Shown: one piece after another, positions 13,478-14,714 of the stretch
Layout: each line of letters opens with the position of its first letter
Position numbering within the stretch: the stretch's first letter is position 1
Origin: an uncultured Saprospiraceae bacterium
GTDB lineage: Bacteria; Bacteroidota; Bacteroidia; Chitinophagales; Saprospiraceae
Direction: 5' to 3'
Assembly (NCBI GenBank): GCA_938039305.1
Contig: CALHUZ010000236.1
Coordinates: 1 to 14,714, forward strand
DNA: 14,714 nt
Made by a program: the position numbers and the translations under genes
Notes under the pieces: generated by a model
The model's database searches: none
Seen by the model: the letters and a program-made list of their open reading frames with translations, nothing else
Told to the model about the DNA's origin: nothing

Positions 13478-14714
13478 TCATTCTTCTTCACCTGAAACCT
13501 CATCAGCATCGTCACCTCTTGCATTTCTTACTACTGCAACGTCCGCTATTCTGTCTTTTGCACCAACATTGATAACTCGAACTCCTTGAGTCGCTCTTCC
13601 CATCACCCTAAAGTCTTCTCCTTTGATTCTGATCATGATACCATTCTTAGTGGTTACCATCAAGTCATCATCTTGGTTGATTCCTTTTATTGATATCAAA
13701 GCCCCGGTCTTATCAGTGACATTGAGAGTTTTCACACCTTTACCTCCTCTATTTGTAACTCGATAGTCATCCACTGCTGATCTCTTGCCATACCCATTTT
13801 CAGACACCACAAATACTGTGGTTGACTCATCCATAGGATTAACACAGACCATACCGATCACACGATCATCATCTCCATCTAAGGTTATGCCTTTCACTCC
13901 TGCCGCAGAACGGCCCATAGATCGAACTTTTGCTTCTGGGAATCTTATCGCCCGTCCACCAAGATTGGCTAAGAAGATATCATTGTTACCATCAGTAAGC
14001 TTTACTTCAAGCAACTGATCTCCTTCCCTGATTGTTATGGCATTGATACCATTAGTCCTCGGTCTTGAGAAAGCTTCGAGTGGCGTCTTCTTAATGACAC
14101 CATTTTTAGTACAGAACATAATGAAGTGTTCATCAAGGAACTCCTTGTTCTTAAGGTCTTCAACAATAATGTACCCTTTGACTTGGTCATCTTTCGGCAA
14201 TGAGATAATGTTCTGGATCACTCGTCCGGAAGAATTCTTAGATGCTTCAGGAATCTCATAGACCCGTAACCAGAAGCATCTACCCTGCTCCGTAAAGAGC
14301 AAGAGATAGTTATGCGTATGAGCTATGAACAAGTGTTCTACAAAGTCTGCATCTCTGGTCTTACTTCCTTTAGAGCCTCTACCTCCTCGAGATTGGCTTC
14401 TAAACTCGTTAGACTTCGTTCTTTTTATATATCCAAGGTTAGAGATACTGATCGCTACTTTATCATTAGGGATCATATCTTCTATAGAGATCTCACCATC
14501 TGCATGACGTATCTCTGTGCGACGCTCATCACCGAACGTCTCTTTTAACTCAAGGATCTCATCCTTTAGAATCCCATTACGACGTTCTCCATTAGAAAGG
14601 ATGTCCTTTAAGTCTGTGATCTTCGCCATCAACTCATCAAACTCGAGCTGAACCTTCTCACGTTCTAATCCAGTCAATCTCATCAGACGCATCTCGAGGA
14701 TGGCCTTTGCTTGT
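13478..14714 (-). CDS. gyrA: DNA gyrase subunit A, C-terminal part (5' end outside the window)
   Basis: Type II topoisomerase subunit that introduces negative supercoils together with GyrB. The frame is open to the window edge: upstream of the Met at 14692 it reads QAKAILE, the conserved run before MRLMRLTGLE, so that Met is internal. What is visible is the end of the coiled-coil arm (MRL-RLTGLEREK, then DLKDIL) and the C-terminal DNA-wrapping beta-pinwheel. Repeated blades include GYIKRT, GRCFWLRVYEIP, GVIKKTPLEAF, GRAIRFPEAKVRSMGRSAAGVKGI, GYGKRSAVDDYR and GIMIRIKGEDFRVMGRATQGVRVI. The GyrA box QSRGGRG is at 14375-14395. The box identifies gyrase rather than topoisomerase IV ParC. The protein ends in an acidic tail (GDDADEVSGEEE), as is usual for GyrA. 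Confidence 0.97.
   Translation of the reverse strand, partial: QAKAILEMRLMRLTGLEREKVQLEFDELMAKITDLKDILSNGERRNGILKDEILELKETFGDERRTEIRHADGEISIEDMIPNDKVAISISNLGYIKRTKSNEFRSQSRGGRGSKGSKTRDADFVEHLFIAHTHNYLLLFTEQGRCFWLRVYEIPEASKNSSGRVIQNIISLPKDDQVKGYIIVEDLKNKEFLDEHFIMFCTKNGVIKKTPLEAFSRPRTNGINAITIREGDQLLEVKLTDGNNDIFLANLGGRAIRFPEAKVRSMGRSAAGVKGITLDGDDDRVIGMVCVNPMDESTTVFVVSENGYGKRSAVDDYRVTNRGGKGVKTLNVTDKTGALISIKGINQDDDLMVTTKNGIMIRIKGEDFRVMGRATQGVRVINVGAKDRIADVAVVRNARGDDADEVSGEEE

Noticed and set aside
14037..14548. + strand open frames opposite gyrA
   Set aside because: Overlapping frames antisense to conserved gyrA blades; composition reflects the opposite strand.
1..14714. Mobile element, CRISPR array, phage, toxin-antitoxin or defence island
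   Set aside because: No transposase, integrase, repeat-spacer array, target-site duplication or defence-family motif was seen; gene content is housekeeping and envelope proteins with uniform base composition.

Overview
The window reads as ordinary, gene-dense chromosome from a member of the Bacteroidota. It is probably a marine or environmental Saprospiria-type organism, but that finer placement is an inference. Several signs support the phylum. Two secreted proteins carry type IX secretion system (T9SS) style C-termini and SprB/HYR-type adhesive repeats. The gene order is tRNA-Arg - rpmB - rpmG - DUF4295 (bL38) - ftsY. The lepB is long and insertion-rich. A gyrA is followed by an exported TPR protein. 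Several promoters match the Bacteroidota -7 consensus TAnnTTTG, and gene starts have A-rich leaders rather than Shine-Dalgarno sites.

Layout. Bases 2-9120 are read on the + strand: lepB (5' end outside the window), a TolB-like beta-propeller protein, a subtilisin-family protease with a T9SS-like tail, tRNA-Arg(ACG), the ribosomal genes bL28, bL33 and bL38 (the last a 58-residue gene) ending in a strong terminator, then ftsY, a large T9SS-exported multidomain protein with a possible haem motif, a DUF1573 protein and a small cysteine-rich lipoprotein. A perfect 14-bp hairpin at 9153-9186 ends this block and overlaps the last codons of the convergent msrA (- strand). Divergent from msrA is fbp (class I fructose-1,6-bisphosphatase, +). 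The right end is read on the - strand in the order gyrA (5' end outside the window), TPR protein, Met-rich DUF4412-like protein. A 15-bp hairpin lies between the last of these and fbp.

How the genes relate. Much of the window concerns protein export and envelope life: signal peptidase I (LepB), the SRP receptor (FtsY), and at least eight proteins with signal peptides or lipoboxes. The exported MsrA lipoprotein repairs oxidised methionine outside the cytoplasm, and a strikingly Met-rich exported protein is encoded 1.5 kb away. The rest is housekeeping (translation, gluconeogenesis, DNA topology).

I found no mobile element, CRISPR array, defence island, phage or biosynthetic cluster, and nothing I would call a new biological system. 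The points worth a second look are small: a hairpin in the tRNA-rpmB leader, a CX4CH motif in a T9SS cargo protein, a Met-rich exported protein near msrA, a terminator embedded in a convergent gene, and a few short repeats.
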